A stretch of 64,000 nt of DNA. Source: Chryseobacterium sp. T16E-39. GTDB lineage: Bacteria; Bacteroidota; Bacteroidia; Flavobacteriales; Weeksellaceae. The notes beneath the pieces were generated by a model, which was given only the letters and a program-made list of their open reading frames with translations, did not search any database and had not been told where the DNA came from. This document shows, piece by piece, positions 7,561-16,684 of this stretch (its first letter is position 1; every line of letters starts with the position of its first letter). A program made the translations under genes and the position numbers. The DNA lies in NCBI RefSeq assembly GCF_002216065.1, contig NZ_CP022282.1, forward strand, positions 682,001-746,000, read 5' to 3'.

Positions 7561-8337
7561 ATGGTTTTATTAAGTTTTGACATTGAAGAATTTGATATGC
7601 CATTAGAATACAAAGGAGAAATTCCCTTTGATAGGCAGATTTCCATTTCCCAGACCGGGTTGGAAAGGATTCTTGATCTTTTGAAAAAACACCAGGTAAA
7701 GGCTACTTTTTTTTCGACGGTAGTTTTTGCAGAGAACAGTAAACATTTAATTGAAAGATTATTGAAAGAGGGGCATGAATTAGCTTCTCATACCTGGTTT
7801 CATTCAGAGTTCGAAGAAAAGCATTTGCAGGAATCAAGAGAAAAACTTGAAGATTTATTTTCAACGAAAGTCACCGGGCTTAGAATGCCCAGAATGATGC
7901 CTGTGAATGAAACTGCCGTTGAAAAAGCAGGATATTCTTACAATTCTTCTGTTAACCCGACTTTCTTACCTGGAAGATACAACAATTTAAAAGTATCAAG
8001 AACGTATTTCAAAGAAGGAAATGTTACTCAGATTCCGGCGTCGGTTTCACCCAATTTCAGGATACCTTTATTCTGGTTGAGTTTTCACAATTTTCCTTTA
8101 TCAATTTACAAAAAAATAGCTTCAGACAGCCTTAAAAAAGACGGTTATCTTAATGTTTACTTTCATCCCTGGGAGTTTGCTGAAATTAAGGATGAAGCAT
8201 TTAAACTTCCCGGATTTACAGTGAAAAACTCAGGTAGCGATATGGTGGAAAGATTTGATGAATTTATAGGCTGGCTTAAAAATAAAAAATATAGCTTTGG
8301 AACATTCCAGGAATTTCAAAAAAAGATAGAATCATGA
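7561..8337 (+). CDS. NodB-type polysaccharide deacetylase
   Basis: A 258-residue carbohydrate esterase family 4 protein. Asp7 in LSFDIEEFD fits the first catalytic motif, and His77 and His81 in HELASHTWFH fit the zinc-binding H-x3-H motif. The segment VTGLRMPRMMP corresponds to the R-x-P motif, and NVYFHPWEF is the late His motif. The overall form is close to the polysaccharide deacetylases found in exopolysaccharide loci. There is no signal peptide, so it probably acts on a cytoplasmic-face lipid-linked sugar. It starts directly after the GT2 stop and overlaps the GT4 start by four bases. Confidence 0.88.
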   Translation: MVLLSFDIEEFDMPLEYKGEIPFDRQISISQTGLERILDLLKKHQVKATFFSTVVFAENSKHLIERLLKEGHELASHTWFHSEFEEKHLQESREKLEDLFSTKVTGLRMPRMMPVNETAVEKAGYSYNSSVNPTFLPGRYNNLKVSRTYFKEGNVTQIPASVSPNFRIPLFWLSFHNFPLSIYKKIASDSLKKDGYLNVYFHPWEFAEIKDEAFKLPGFTVKNSGSDMVERFDEFIGWLKNKKYSFGTFQEFQKKIES

Positions 8338-9431
8338 AGATTGCTTTTGACGCGAAACGTTTTTTCCATAATACTTCCGGGTTAGGAAATTATTCGAGAG
8401 ATCTTGTAAGAATTCTTGCAAAATATTTTCCTCATGATCAATATCTTTTGCTGAATAAAAATAAATCTGAGAGAGGAAAAGATATTCTGGAAAATCCTAA
8501 TGTTCAGTTTGTTGAAACTTCTAAAGGAAGTATGTCCCGCCAGTTTAAGATGGGAAAAGATGCACAGAAACAGGGAGCAGATATTTTTCATGGTTTATCA
8601 GGGGAGTTACCTTTAAAATGGGATAAAAGACCCATTAAAAAAGTAGTAACCATCCACGATCTTATTTTTGTAAGATACCCCCAGTATTATTCCTTTTTTG
8701 ACCGTAAAATCCACTTATGGAAATTTAAAAAAGCAGCTCAAAACGCAGATAAAATAATAGCCATTTCAGAGCAGACGAAAAGTGATATTATCAAGTATTT
8801 AAAAGTACCGGAACATAAAATAAGAGTTATTTATCAGGGGTGTCATAAGGCTTTCAAAGAACAGCAATCGGAAGGGCTGATTCAGACGACCAAGGAAAAA
8901 TTCAACCTTCCTCAACGGTTTATTTTGAATGTTGGGACGATCGAAGAGCGAAAGAATCTATTGAACGTCGTAAAAGCGGTAAGTGGCACGGGAATTCCTT
9001 TGGTTGTCGTGGGGCGAAAAACCAATTATTATAAAAAGGTGGAAGCTTTCATCAGGAAAAATAAATTGGAGAATCAGGTTCATTTTCTGGAAGGAGTTTC
9101 TATGGATGAATTGGCCGTTATTTATAAACTGGCAGATATTTTTATTTATCCGAGTTTGTTTGAAGGATTTGGAATTCCCATTATTGAAGCTCTTTTTTCT
9201 AAGATTGTTACGATCACAAGCAACACGAGCAGCTTACCAGAAGCGGGTGGAAAAGATTCTGTTTATATCAACCCTGAAAATCACCGGGATATTCAATCCA
9301 AAATACAATTTTTGTGGGATAATGAAGCCGAAAGAAAACGTCGTGCTGATAAGGGTTTCGAGTTTGTTCAAAAGTTTAATGACGAACCAATTGCGAATGA
9401 ATTGATGAATTTATATCAAGAAATTATTTGA
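8334..9431 (+). CDS. GT4 family glycosyltransferase
   Basis: A 365-residue GT-B protein. It starts MKIAFDAKRFFHNTSGLGNYSR, with the Gly-rich acceptor loop. The middle contains TIHDLIFVRYPQYY and the linker AISEQTKSDIIKYL. The nucleotide-sugar site lies near residues 270-300 (IYPSLFEGFGIPIIEAL, the E-x7-E motif). It transfers a sugar from a nucleotide donor, usually with retention, onto an envelope glycan or lipid on the cytoplasmic side. It is coupled to the deacetylase by an ATGA overlap and is the last gene of the sugar cluster. The his promoter follows within 10 bases. The specific sugar is unknown. Confidence 0.92.
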   Translation: MKIAFDAKRFFHNTSGLGNYSRDLVRILAKYFPHDQYLLLNKNKSERGKDILENPNVQFVETSKGSMSRQFKMGKDAQKQGADIFHGLSGELPLKWDKRPIKKVVTIHDLIFVRYPQYYSFFDRKIHLWKFKKAAQNADKIIAISEQTKSDIIKYLKVPEHKIRVIYQGCHKAFKEQQSEGLIQTTKEKFNLPQRFILNVGTIEERKNLLNVVKAVSGTGIPLVVVGRKTNYYKKVEAFIRKNKLENQVHFLEGVSMDELAVIYKLADIFIYPSLFEGFGIPIIEALFSKIVTITSNTSSLPEAGGKDSVYINPENHRDIQSKIQFLWDNEAERKRRADKGFEFVQKFNDEPIANELMNLYQEII

Positions 9432-9438
9432 AAAAAAT

Positions 9439-9468
9439 TTTGATATTTAAAAATAAGTCCTACATTTG
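9439..9468 (+). promoter_or_regulatory. Promoter of the his operon
   Basis: TTTG at 9439-9442, an 18-base spacer and TACATTTG at 9461-9468. The start is expected near 9475, about 10 bases before the leader peptide. Confidence 0.8.
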
Positions 9469-9485
9469 TACCACAATTTTCAAAA

Positions 9486-9536
9486 ATGAAACCGAATTTT
9501 TTAACACTACATCATTATTATCATCATCTCTGCTAA
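9486..9536 (+). CDS. hisL: his operon leader peptide
   Basis: A 16-residue peptide, MKPNFLTLHHYYHHLC, with four His among residues 9-14. It sits between the his promoter and a terminator and before hisG, the classical arrangement of a transcription attenuator. Ribosome stalling at the His codons would report low charged tRNA-His. The ORF shares bases with the alternative RNA pairings described for the attenuator. Confidence 0.88.
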   Translation: MKPNFLTLHHYYHHLC

Positions 9537-9613
9537 GACGGAATTGATTGATAATGACCTGTGTTAAAATCAAAAAATAATTAAAAACCGTCTGAGTAAC
9601 AGACGGTTTTTTT
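9501..9613 (+). promoter_or_regulatory. his attenuator: leader pairings and terminator
   Basis: The terminator stem ACCGTCTG (9587-9594)/CAGACGGT (9600-9607) is followed by seven T. AGACGG at 9536-9541, just at the leader stop codon, can pair with CCGTCT (9588-9593) and so prevent the terminator. A leader hairpin can form from TTAACAC (9501-9507)/GTGTTAA (9561-9567) and, nested inside, ATTATCA (9517-9523)/TGATAAT (9549-9555), which covers the His codons. A ribosome stalled on His codons leaves 9536-9541 free (read-through), while one at the stop codon masks it (termination). The pairings are seen; the mechanism is inferred from known his attenuators. Confidence 0.85.
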
Positions 9614-9680
9614 GTTTCTAAATTCTTCCCGGAAATTTTTCAAAAATACTTTTTATTTACTCAGACCCAATAAATACAAA

Positions 9681-10538
9681 ATGAGTAAATTAAAAATTGC
9701 CATCCAGAAAAGCGGCAGACTGTATGAAGATTCTTTGCAGCTTCTAAAAGATTGTGGGATTTTCGTCAATAATGGGAAAGACCAACTAAAAGTTTCGGTA
9801 GATAACTTTCCTTTTGAGATTATGTATCTCAGAAATTCTGATATCCCACAGTATCTTGAAGATGGGGTTGTAGATATCGCTATTGTTGGCGAAAACCTGT
9901 TGGTTGAAAAAGAAAAGCAGATTGAAATTGTTCAGAAACTTGGATTTTCAAAGTGTCGGGTTTCGCTGGCAGTCCCTAAAGAGATAGAAACTGATGAACT
10001 GAGTTATTTTCAGGGGAAGAAAATTGCCACTTCCTATCCTAATACACTGAAAAGATTCTTAGCTGAAAATGCTGTTTTGGCAGATATCCATGTAATCTCA
10101 GGGTCTGTAGAAATTGCGCCCAATATCGGATTGGCAGATGGGATCTGTGATATTGTGAGCTCTGGCAGTACTTTATTCAAAAATGGATTAAGGGAAACCA
10201 TTACCTTGTTGACGTCTGAAGCCGTTCTGGCTAAAAATCTACAGCTGGATAGCGAAAAAGAAATTATTCTTGAGAAATTTTTATTCCGAATTAAAGCGGT
10301 ATTAAAAGCTAAAAAATCCAAATATATCCTGATGAATGTTCCGAACGAGAAGATTGCAGACATTACGAATGTTCTTCCCGTTCTTAAAAGTCCTACCGTA
10401 CTTCCTTTAGCAGAAGAGGGGTGGAGCAGTATTCATTCTGTAATCGCTGAAGAAAGATTCTGGGAGGTCATTGATGAGCTTAAGGATAACGGAGCCCAGG
10501 ATATTTTAATAATTCCAATCGATAAAATGGTCATCTAA
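9681..10538 (+). CDS. hisG: ATP phosphoribosyltransferase
   Basis: A 285-residue long-form HisG. It joins ATP and PRPP in the first step of histidine synthesis. It starts MSKLKIAIQKSGRLYEDSL. The PRPP-binding region is near DGICDIVSSGSTLFKNGL. A C-terminal ACT-like domain (about 215-285), typical of the form that works without HisZ and is inhibited by histidine, is present. Met9681 is chosen because frames starting further up (9612) lie in the attenuator T run. It is the first structural gene of the operon. hisD starts one base after its stop. Confidence 0.96.
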   Translation: MSKLKIAIQKSGRLYEDSLQLLKDCGIFVNNGKDQLKVSVDNFPFEIMYLRNSDIPQYLEDGVVDIAIVGENLLVEKEKQIEIVQKLGFSKCRVSLAVPKEIETDELSYFQGKKIATSYPNTLKRFLAENAVLADIHVISGSVEIAPNIGLADGICDIVSSGSTLFKNGLRETITLLTSEAVLAKNLQLDSEKEIILEKFLFRIKAVLKAKKSKYILMNVPNEKIADITNVLPVLKSPTVLPLAEEGWSSIHSVIAEERFWEVIDELKDNGAQDILIIPIDKMVI

Positions 10539-10539
10539 T

Positions 10540-11823
10540 ATGTTTGTACACAGATATCCTCAGAGAGAAACATGGGCAGAGCTTGTCAAGCGTCCCGTCC
10601 TAAAAAAAGAAGAAATTTCAGGAATAATTTCAGAGATCTTCAGGGAAGTTGAAGAAAACGGAGATAAAGCCTTGCTTGAGTTCACGAAAAAATTTGATTC
10701 TGCAGAACTGGACAATATTGAAGTTGTACAAAGTGAGATCGATCGGGCAATAATTTTGGTTACCGAAGAACTAAAAACAGCTATTCAGACAGCCAGGAAT
10801 AATATTACTAAATTTCATGCTTCACAACAATCAGGAATTGAAAAGATTGAGACTACAAAAGGTGTCATCTGCTGGAGGGAAAACCGGGCTGTTGAAAAAG
10901 TAGGAATATATATTCCCGGAGGAACAGCTCCCTTGTTTTCTACAGTTCTGATGTTAGCGATTCCTGCCCAACTGGCCGGATGTAAAGAAATTATTTTATG
11001 TACACCTCCAGATAAAAATGGGAATGTAAATCCTGCTATTCTTTATGCTGCAATGCTTTGCGGAGTAACCAGAATATTTAAAACAGGAGGGGCACAGGCG
11101 GTCGCTGCAATGGCTATAGGTACAGAAAGCATCCCGAATGTATATAAAATCTTCGGTCCTGGAAACCAGTTTGTAGTTGCGGCGAAAGAATATGCACAAA
11201 ACTATGGCGTTGCTATCGATATGCCCGCCGGGCCCAGTGAGGTTTTGGTTATCGCAGATCAGCAGGCAATTCCTTCTTTCTGTGCTGCAGATCTCCTTTC
11301 CCAGGCCGAACACGGAAGTGACAGTCAGGTGGTTTTTATTTCCACGGATTTGGAGGTTTTTAGTGATACTATGGAGGAAATAGACAATCAGCTTAAAAAA
11401 CTTCCGAGAAATCAATTTGCTCAGGAATCATTGGATAACAGCCACTTTATTTTGCTCAATACTGTAGAGGATGCTATAGAATTTAGCAATGCATATGCTC
11501 CTGAACACCTTATTCTGGCAGTGGAAGATTTTACAAAATATATTCCTTCTGTTCAAAATGCGGGTTCGGTGTTTCTGGGGAATTATTCATGTGAGAGTGC
11601 CGGAGATTATGCAAGCGGAACCAACCACACGCTTCCCACCAATGGATATGCCCGAAACTACAGCGGAGTATCATTAGACAGCTTTGTTAAGAAAATCACT
11701 TTTCAGGAGCTTTCGGTAAAAGGATTACAAAATTTAGGAAAAACAATAGAATTAATGGCAGAGGCAGAAGGATTATTCGCTCATAAGAATGCCGTTTCAA
11801 TACGATTAAAAAATAAAAGATAA
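10540..11823 (+). CDS. hisD: Histidinol dehydrogenase
   Basis: A 427-residue enzyme of normal length that oxidises histidinol to histidine in two NAD-dependent steps. Recognised stretches include EKVGIYIPGGTAPLFSTVLM, GGAQAVAAMAIGTESIPNV, and DMPAGPSEVLVIAD. The zinc-ligand region is LLSQAEHGSDSQV and the active-site region YAPEHLIL with later SGTNHTLPT. The stop overlaps the hisC start by one base (TAATG). Confidence 0.97.
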   Translation: MFVHRYPQRETWAELVKRPVLKKEEISGIISEIFREVEENGDKALLEFTKKFDSAELDNIEVVQSEIDRAIILVTEELKTAIQTARNNITKFHASQQSGIEKIETTKGVICWRENRAVEKVGIYIPGGTAPLFSTVLMLAIPAQLAGCKEIILCTPPDKNGNVNPAILYAAMLCGVTRIFKTGGAQAVAAMAIGTESIPNVYKIFGPGNQFVVAAKEYAQNYGVAIDMPAGPSEVLVIADQQAIPSFCAADLLSQAEHGSDSQVVFISTDLEVFSDTMEEIDNQLKKLPRNQFAQESLDNSHFILLNTVEDAIEFSNAYAPEHLILAVEDFTKYIPSVQNAGSVFLGNYSCESAGDYASGTNHTLPTNGYARNYSGVSLDSFVKKITFQELSVKGLQNLGKTIELMAEAEGLFAHKNAVSIRLKNKR

Positions 11824-12854
11824 TGGAGCAATTAACAATTACACAGTTTGTACGAAAGAATATTTTGGAATTACAGCCTTATATCAGCTTTAGGGATCAT
11901 AATGAATTTGAAGCGCCCGTTTTAATGGATGCTAATGAAAGTCCTTTTGGAACGTTTAACCGATATCCGGATTCTACCCAAAAAAAGCTTAAGAGAAAAA
12001 TAGCTGATCTGAAAAATCTGTCTCCTGGCCAAATTGTTGTGGGAAATGGAAGCGACGAGCTTATTGATCTGATCATTAAAATCTTTTGTGAACCGAAAAA
12101 AGATGCGATAATGATGATGAATCCTTCTTTTGCCATGTATGCCTTTTATGCTGCCATCAATGAAAATAAAGTTATTAAGGTAGATCTTGATGAAAATTTT
12201 GAGATGGTAAAAGAAAATTTCTTAAAAATGTCTGAAGAGAACCAGCCTAAGATTTTTTTCCTTTGTTCGCCCAATAATCCTACAGGAAACAGTGTAGATG
12301 ACATTGAATTTTACCTTCAGAATTTTAATGGAATTGTAGTGGTAGATGAAGCGTATATTGAATTTTCTGATAAGAAATCAAGCCTGGAGCTGCTCATAAA
12401 ATATCCTAATCTTATTGTACTGCAAACCTTTTCTAAAGCCTGGGGGAAAGCAGGAGCAAGGGTAGGAATTGCTTGTGCAACGGAGGAGATCATCAAGCTG
12501 ATTAATACAGTAAAAGCTCCTTACAATGTCAATTCTTTAAGCCAGGAGCTTATTATAAAGAGTATTGACCAACTGGATGAATTTCAAGAGAATGTAGAAA
12601 ATATTTTAATTGAAAGAGATTGGCTGGAAAGTGAGCTTAGACAAATGGAATGTGTTTCTAAAATTTTCCCTACGGATGCTAACTTCTTTCTCGTTAAATT
12701 CAATAATGTGGATCAGGTATACCAAAAGTTGCTTGAAGAAGAAGTGCTTACGAATAAGAGATCTCCGGCAATTCCTGATTGTATAAGAATCAACATTGGA
12801 ACAAGAGAAGAAAACAAAAGTTTAATTGCTGTTTTAAACAAATTAAAATCATGA
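11823..12854 (+). CDS. hisC: Histidinol-phosphate aminotransferase
   Basis: A 343-residue fold-type I PLP aminotransferase. It makes histidinol phosphate from imidazole-acetol phosphate. Motifs include DANESPFG near residue 38, [29 protein letters not shown] with the PLP-ring Asp, and the Schiff-base Lys in [24 protein letters not shown] near the end supplies the substrate-carboxylate Arg. The stop overlaps the hisB start (ATGA). Confidence 0.97.
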   Translation: MEQLTITQFVRKNILELQPYISFRDHNEFEAPVLMDANESPFGTFNRYPDSTQKKLKRKIADLKNLSPGQIVVGNGSDELIDLIIKIFCEPKKDAIMMMNPSFAMYAFYAAINENKVIKVDLDENFEMVKENFLKMSEENQPKIFFLCSPNNPTGNSVDDIEFYLQNFNGIVVVDEAYIEFSDKKSSLELLIKYPNLIVLQTFSKAWGKAGARVGIACATEEIIKLINTVKAPYNVNSLSQELIIKSIDQLDEFQENVENILIERDWLESELRQMECVSKIFPTDANFFLVKFNNVDQVYQKLLEEEVLTNKRSPAIPDCIRINIGTREENKSLIAVLNKLKS

Positions 12855-13945
12855 AAAAAGTACTTTTTATAGACCGTGATGGAACTCTGATTATCGAACC
12901 ACCCACTGATTTTCAGGTTGATTCTCTTGAAAAGCTGGAATTCTATCCTGGTATTTTCCAAAATCTTTCTAAAATTGTAAAAGAACTGGATTATGAATTG
13001 GTGATGGTAACCAATCAGGATGGATTAGGAACTGAAAGTTTTCCTTTTGAAGATTTCATCAAACCCCAGGAAAAAATGCTCAATGCATTTAAAAATGAGG
13101 GAATTATTTTCACTGATATTTTGATTGATAAAAGCTTTGAAAGTGAAAATTTACCCACCAGAAAACCTGGCGTAGGAATGCTTGGAAAATATATGTATGG
13201 AAATTATGATCTTGAAAATTCATATGTTATCGGAGACCGGATCACAGATATTCAGTTAGCGGAAAACTTAGGATCAAAAGCAATCTTCATCAATGAAAAA
13301 GCCAATGAAAGGGCTGAACTAATCACAAAAGACTGGTCAGAGATCTACCAGTTTTTAAAGAAAAAGCCAAGACGGGCAAAAGTGTCGAGAAAAACAAATG
13401 AAACAGATATTGAAATTGAGGTGAATCTTGATGGTAAAGGGAACTCTGAGATTTCAACAGGTCTCAATTTCTTTGATCACATGTTGGAACAAATCTCAAA
13501 GCACGGAAATTTAGATTTGAATATAAAGGTGAACGGAGATTTGCAGGTGGATGAACACCACACCATTGAAGATACTGCCATTGTTTTAGGTCAGGCTATT
13601 TTAAAAGCCTTAGGAAGCAAAAAGGGGATAGAAAGATATGGTTTTTTACTGCCGATGGATGATTGTTTGGCTCAGGTTGCCTTAGACTTTGGCGGAAGAC
13701 CTTGGCTGGTTTGGGATGCTGATTTTAAAAGAGAAAGAATAGGGGATGTTCCAACTGAATTATTTTCACATTTTTTTAAATCATTTACGGATTCATCTCA
13801 ATCCAATTTGAATATTAAAGTGGAAGGAAACAATGAGCACCACAAGATCGAATCTGTTTTCAAGGCTTTTGCAAAAGCTTTAAAAATGGCAGTGAACCAG
13901 ACCGATCAGAGTTTTAATGTACCCTCAACTAAAGGAAGTTTATAA
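12851..13945 (+). CDS. hisB: Bifunctional histidinol-phosphatase / imidazoleglycerol-phosphate dehydratase
   Basis: A 364-residue fusion, as in E. coli. The N-terminal HAD phosphatase (1-165) carries FIDRDGTLI (DxD nucleophile motif), a second motif VTNQDG and a late [12 protein letters not shown]. The C-terminal dehydratase (about 175-364) carries [29 protein letters not shown] and a second HH..E motif [14 protein letters not shown], which bind the two Mn ions. Met12851 is chosen because it overlaps the hisC stop as ATGA and begins exactly at the HAD motif. hisH follows after one base. Confidence 0.97.
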   Translation: MKKVLFIDRDGTLIIEPPTDFQVDSLEKLEFYPGIFQNLSKIVKELDYELVMVTNQDGLGTESFPFEDFIKPQEKMLNAFKNEGIIFTDILIDKSFESENLPTRKPGVGMLGKYMYGNYDLENSYVIGDRITDIQLAENLGSKAIFINEKANERAELITKDWSEIYQFLKKKPRRAKVSRKTNETDIEIEVNLDGKGNSEISTGLNFFDHMLEQISKHGNLDLNIKVNGDLQVDEHHTIEDTAIVLGQAILKALGSKKGIERYGFLLPMDDCLAQVALDFGGRPWLVWDADFKRERIGDVPTELFSHFFKSFTDSSQSNLNIKVEGNNEHHKIESVFKAFAKALKMAVNQTDQSFNVPSTKGSL

Positions 13946-13946
13946 G

Positions 13947-14525
13947 ATGGTTACTATTATAAAATACAATGGAGGAAATGTTCAATCCGTTCAGAATGCG
14001 CTTAGTAGATTAAACGTAGAATCTATTATTACAGATGATTTTGATCTCATTAAAAATGCAGAAAAAGTTATTTTTCCGGGGGTTGGTGAAGCATCTTCAA
14101 CAATGAAGTTATTGAAAGAAAAAGGGCTGGATCAGTTTATTCCAACTTTAGAACAACCGGTATTGGGTATTTGTCTGGGAATGCAGCTGATGTGTAAGAA
14201 TAATGAAGAAGGAGATACTGTGGGAATGGGAATTTTTGATATCAATGTTAAAAAGTTTCCATCGAGAGAAATAGTTCCTCATATGGGATGGAATACAGTT
14301 GCCGAGACACAATCACCTATTTTTTTAGATATTGAAAAAGAAAGCGATGTCTATTTTGTTCATAGCTATTATTGTGAATTATCAAAGTATACGACATCGA
14401 TATGTGATTATATATTGCCATTTAGTGCGTCCTTGCAAAAGGATAATTTCTTCGCTACTCAGTTTCACCCTGAAAAATCAGGAAAGGCTGGAGAGCAGTT
14501 ACTTCGAAACTTTTTAAACCTTTAA
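13947..14525 (+). CDS. hisH: Imidazole glycerol phosphate synthase, glutaminase subunit
   Basis: A 192-residue class I glutamine amidotransferase. The nucleophile Cys is in GICLGMQLM, and the His-Glu pair is in FHPEKSG near the C-terminus. The oxyanion region is FPGVGEAS. It makes ammonia from glutamine and passes it through the HisF barrel. The start [16 protein letters not shown] is preferred over an upstream in-frame start inside hisB. Confidence 0.96.
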   Translation: MVTIIKYNGGNVQSVQNALSRLNVESIITDDFDLIKNAEKVIFPGVGEASSTMKLLKEKGLDQFIPTLEQPVLGICLGMQLMCKNNEEGDTVGMGIFDINVKKFPSREIVPHMGWNTVAETQSPIFLDIEKESDVYFVHSYYCELSKYTTSICDYILPFSASLQKDNFFATQFHPEKSGKAGEQLLRNFLNL

Positions 14526-14527
14526 TT

Positions 14528-15250
14528 ATGAAGATTATTCCTGCTATTGATATTATTGATGGGAAATGCGTCCGTCTTTCAAAAGGAGATTATAACACCC
14601 AAAAGATATACAATGAAAATCCTCTGGAAGTTGCTAAAGAATTTGAGGATTTTGGAATTCAATTTCTACATGTAGTAGATCTGGATGGGGCTAAATCCAA
14701 ACATATTGTCAATCAGAAAGTATTAGAATCCATTGCTACAGGAACTTCTTTGCATATTGATTTTGGAGGAGGATTGAAAACACCAGAAGATATTGAAATC
14801 GCTTTTAATGCGGGAGCCAGGCAAATAACAATAGGAAGCATTGCAGTTCAGGATCCGGATTTTTGTTATCGTCTGATTGAAAAATATGGTACTGAAAAGA
14901 TTATTCTTGGTGCAGACTGTGAAAACAGGAAAATAAAAACTTCGGGATGGTTGGAAGAAAGTGATAAAGATGTTATTGATTTCATCCTTCAATATAGGAA
15001 TAGAGGAATACAACAGGTAATCTGTACAGATATTTCCAAAGATGGAATGCTGGAAGGTCCTTCAACAGAATTATATAAAGATATCCTGGCAAATACTTCG
15101 GTTCAACTTGTTGCCAGTGGTGGAATTTCAGGAATTGAGGATGTGTATAAGATGAGAGAGATTGGTTGCGAAGGAACGATTATAGGAAAAGCCATTTATG
15201 AGGGGAAGATAGACTTAAGAGAACTTCAAAAATTTATTGAAAATGCTTAA
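14528..15250 (+). CDS. hisA: Phosphoribosyl-formimino-AICAR ribotide isomerase
   Basis: A 240-residue (beta/alpha)8 barrel. It begins [21 protein letters not shown], where the Asp in AIDI is the catalytic base. It includes [17 protein letters not shown], and the second half motif [14 protein letters not shown], with a phosphate site ASGGISG near the end. It performs the Amadori rearrangement of ProFAR to PRFAR. Its last eight bases overlap the hisF start. Confidence 0.97.
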   Translation: MKIIPAIDIIDGKCVRLSKGDYNTQKIYNENPLEVAKEFEDFGIQFLHVVDLDGAKSKHIVNQKVLESIATGTSLHIDFGGGLKTPEDIEIAFNAGARQITIGSIAVQDPDFCYRLIEKYGTEKIILGADCENRKIKTSGWLEESDKDVIDFILQYRNRGIQQVICTDISKDGMLEGPSTELYKDILANTSVQLVASGGISGIEDVYKMREIGCEGTIIGKAIYEGKIDLRELQKFIENA

Positions 15251-15998
15251 AAAGAGAATTATTCCATGTTTGGATATTAAAGATGGAACAACGGTAAAGG
15301 GGGTTAATTTTGAAGGGTTGCGAAATGCCGGAGATCCCATAAGTCTGGCAAAAAAGTATGAGAAGGAGGGTGCGGACGAATTGGTTTTCCTTGATATTAC
15401 AGCAACTATTGAACAAAGAAAAACCTTTGTGACGCTTGTGAAAGATATTGCTAAGGAACTGAGCATTCCCTTCACGGTAGGAGGTGGAATTTCATCTGTT
15501 GAAGACGTTAGAAAGTTGTTGGAAGCCGGAGCTGATAAGATCAGTATTAATTCTTCAGCGGTTAAAAATCCTCAGTTGATTTCAGATCTGGCTTATGAAT
15601 TTGGAAGTCAGTGCATTGTAGTTGCTGTTGACACAAAATCTGTGAATAATGAAGACTGGGTACACATTAAAGGAGGAAGAGAAATTACAGGATTGAGAAC
15701 CTTGGAATGGGCGAAGAGAGCTGAGTTGCTAGGAGCAGGGGAAATTTTACTGACATCTATGGATGGTGACGGAACAAAAAAAGGATTTGATCTCAGGATT
15801 ACAAAAGCGGTATCTGAGGCCATTAATATTCCTGTGATTGCTTCAGGAGGAGCGGGAGCTATAGGGGACTTTGAAAGCGTATTTCAAAAAACAAAGGCAA
15901 CAGGTGCATTAGCTGCAAGCGTATTTCATTTCGGAGAAATTCATATTCAGGATTTAAAACAGAATCTATTAATTAATAAAATTCAGGTAAGACAATGA
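15243..15998 (+). CDS. hisF: Imidazole glycerol phosphate synthase, cyclase subunit
   Basis: A 251-residue (beta/alpha)8 barrel starting [23 protein letters not shown], with the catalytic Asp in CLDI. The phosphate sites are TVGGGISS and [11 protein letters not shown], and the second catalytic Asp is in [13 protein letters not shown]. It works with HisH to make imidazole glycerol phosphate and AICAR. The ATG at 15243 overlaps the end of hisA, and the stop overlaps hisIE as ATGA. Confidence 0.97.
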   Translation: MLKKRIIPCLDIKDGTTVKGVNFEGLRNAGDPISLAKKYEKEGADELVFLDITATIEQRKTFVTLVKDIAKELSIPFTVGGGISSVEDVRKLLEAGADKISINSSAVKNPQLISDLAYEFGSQCIVVAVDTKSVNNEDWVHIKGGREITGLRTLEWAKRAELLGAGEILLTSMDGDGTKKGFDLRITKAVSEAINIPVIASGGAGAIGDFESVFQKTKATGALAASVFHFGEIHIQDLKQNLLINKIQVRQ

Positions 15999-16582
15999 TT
16001 GATTTTAATAAAACAAATGGCTTGGTTCCTGTAATTATTCAGGATGACATCACCCTGCAGGTTCTGATGCTTGGGTATATGAATGAAGAGGCTTTTAATA
16101 AAACTAAAAATGAAGGCATCGTTACTTTTTTCAGCCGGTCTAAAAATAGATTATGGACAAAAGGAGAGGAGTCCGGTAACTTTTTAACGGTTAGAAATAT
16201 CGATATTGATTGTGATCAGGATACCATTCTTATTAAAGTAATTCCTACAAATGTAGTGTGCCATACCGGAAGTTTCAGCTGTTTTGGAGAAAAAGACTCT
16301 AAAGGATTTATATATGAGCTGGAAGGAAAGATTTCTCAGAGGATCGATGAAAAAATAGAAGGATCTTATACCTATTCACTTTATCAGAAAGGAATCAATA
16401 AAGTGGCACAGAAAGTAGGAGAGGAAGCAGTAGAAGTCGTTATAGAAGCTAAAGATGATAATGCTGATTTATTTAAAAATGAGGCTGCTGATCTTTTATA
16501 TCATTTCTTAATTCTTCTGAAGGCAAAAGGCTTTTCTTTTACAGAAATTGAGGAAATTTTAGAGATGAGAAATCAAAAATAG
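15995..16582 (+). CDS. hisIE: Bifunctional phosphoribosyl-AMP cyclohydrolase / phosphoribosyl-ATP diphosphatase
   Basis: A 195-residue fusion. The N-terminal HisI part (1-110) has [30 protein letters not shown], and the metal motifs DCDQD and [10 protein letters not shown]. The C-terminal HisE part (about 115-195) has the helical pyrophosphatase motif [14 protein letters not shown]. It catalyses steps two and three of the pathway. It is the last gene of the operon and is followed by a terminator. Confidence 0.96.
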   Translation: MIDFNKTNGLVPVIIQDDITLQVLMLGYMNEEAFNKTKNEGIVTFFSRSKNRLWTKGEESGNFLTVRNIDIDCDQDTILIKVIPTNVVCHTGSFSCFGEKDSKGFIYELEGKISQRIDEKIEGSYTYSLYQKGINKVAQKVGEEAVEVVIEAKDDNADLFKNEAADLLYHFLILLKAKGFSFTEIEEILEMRNQK

Positions 16583-16632
16583 AATCCAGGCTTCTTAATT
16601 TCAATTATTAATGAATTGAACTGATAAAACAA

Positions 16633-16662
16633 CAAAAGCTTTCTATTTCCAGAAAGCTTTTG
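16633..16662. terminator. Bidirectional terminator after the his operon
   Basis: A perfect stem CAAAAGCTTTCT/AGAAAGCTTTTG with a six-base loop lies between the convergent hisIE (+) and M28 peptidase (-) genes. Confidence 0.8.
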
Positions 16663-16684
16663 CATTGATATATAGTATAAGTGA

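Noticed and set aside
9612..9680. Extension of hisG to 9612
   Set aside because: It begins in the T run of the his attenuator; Met9681 matches the normal HisG N-terminus.
10996..11415. Long antisense ORF within hisD (minus strand)
   Set aside because: It lies wholly inside a conserved gene and its translation has no recognisable domain; a shadow of the coding frame.
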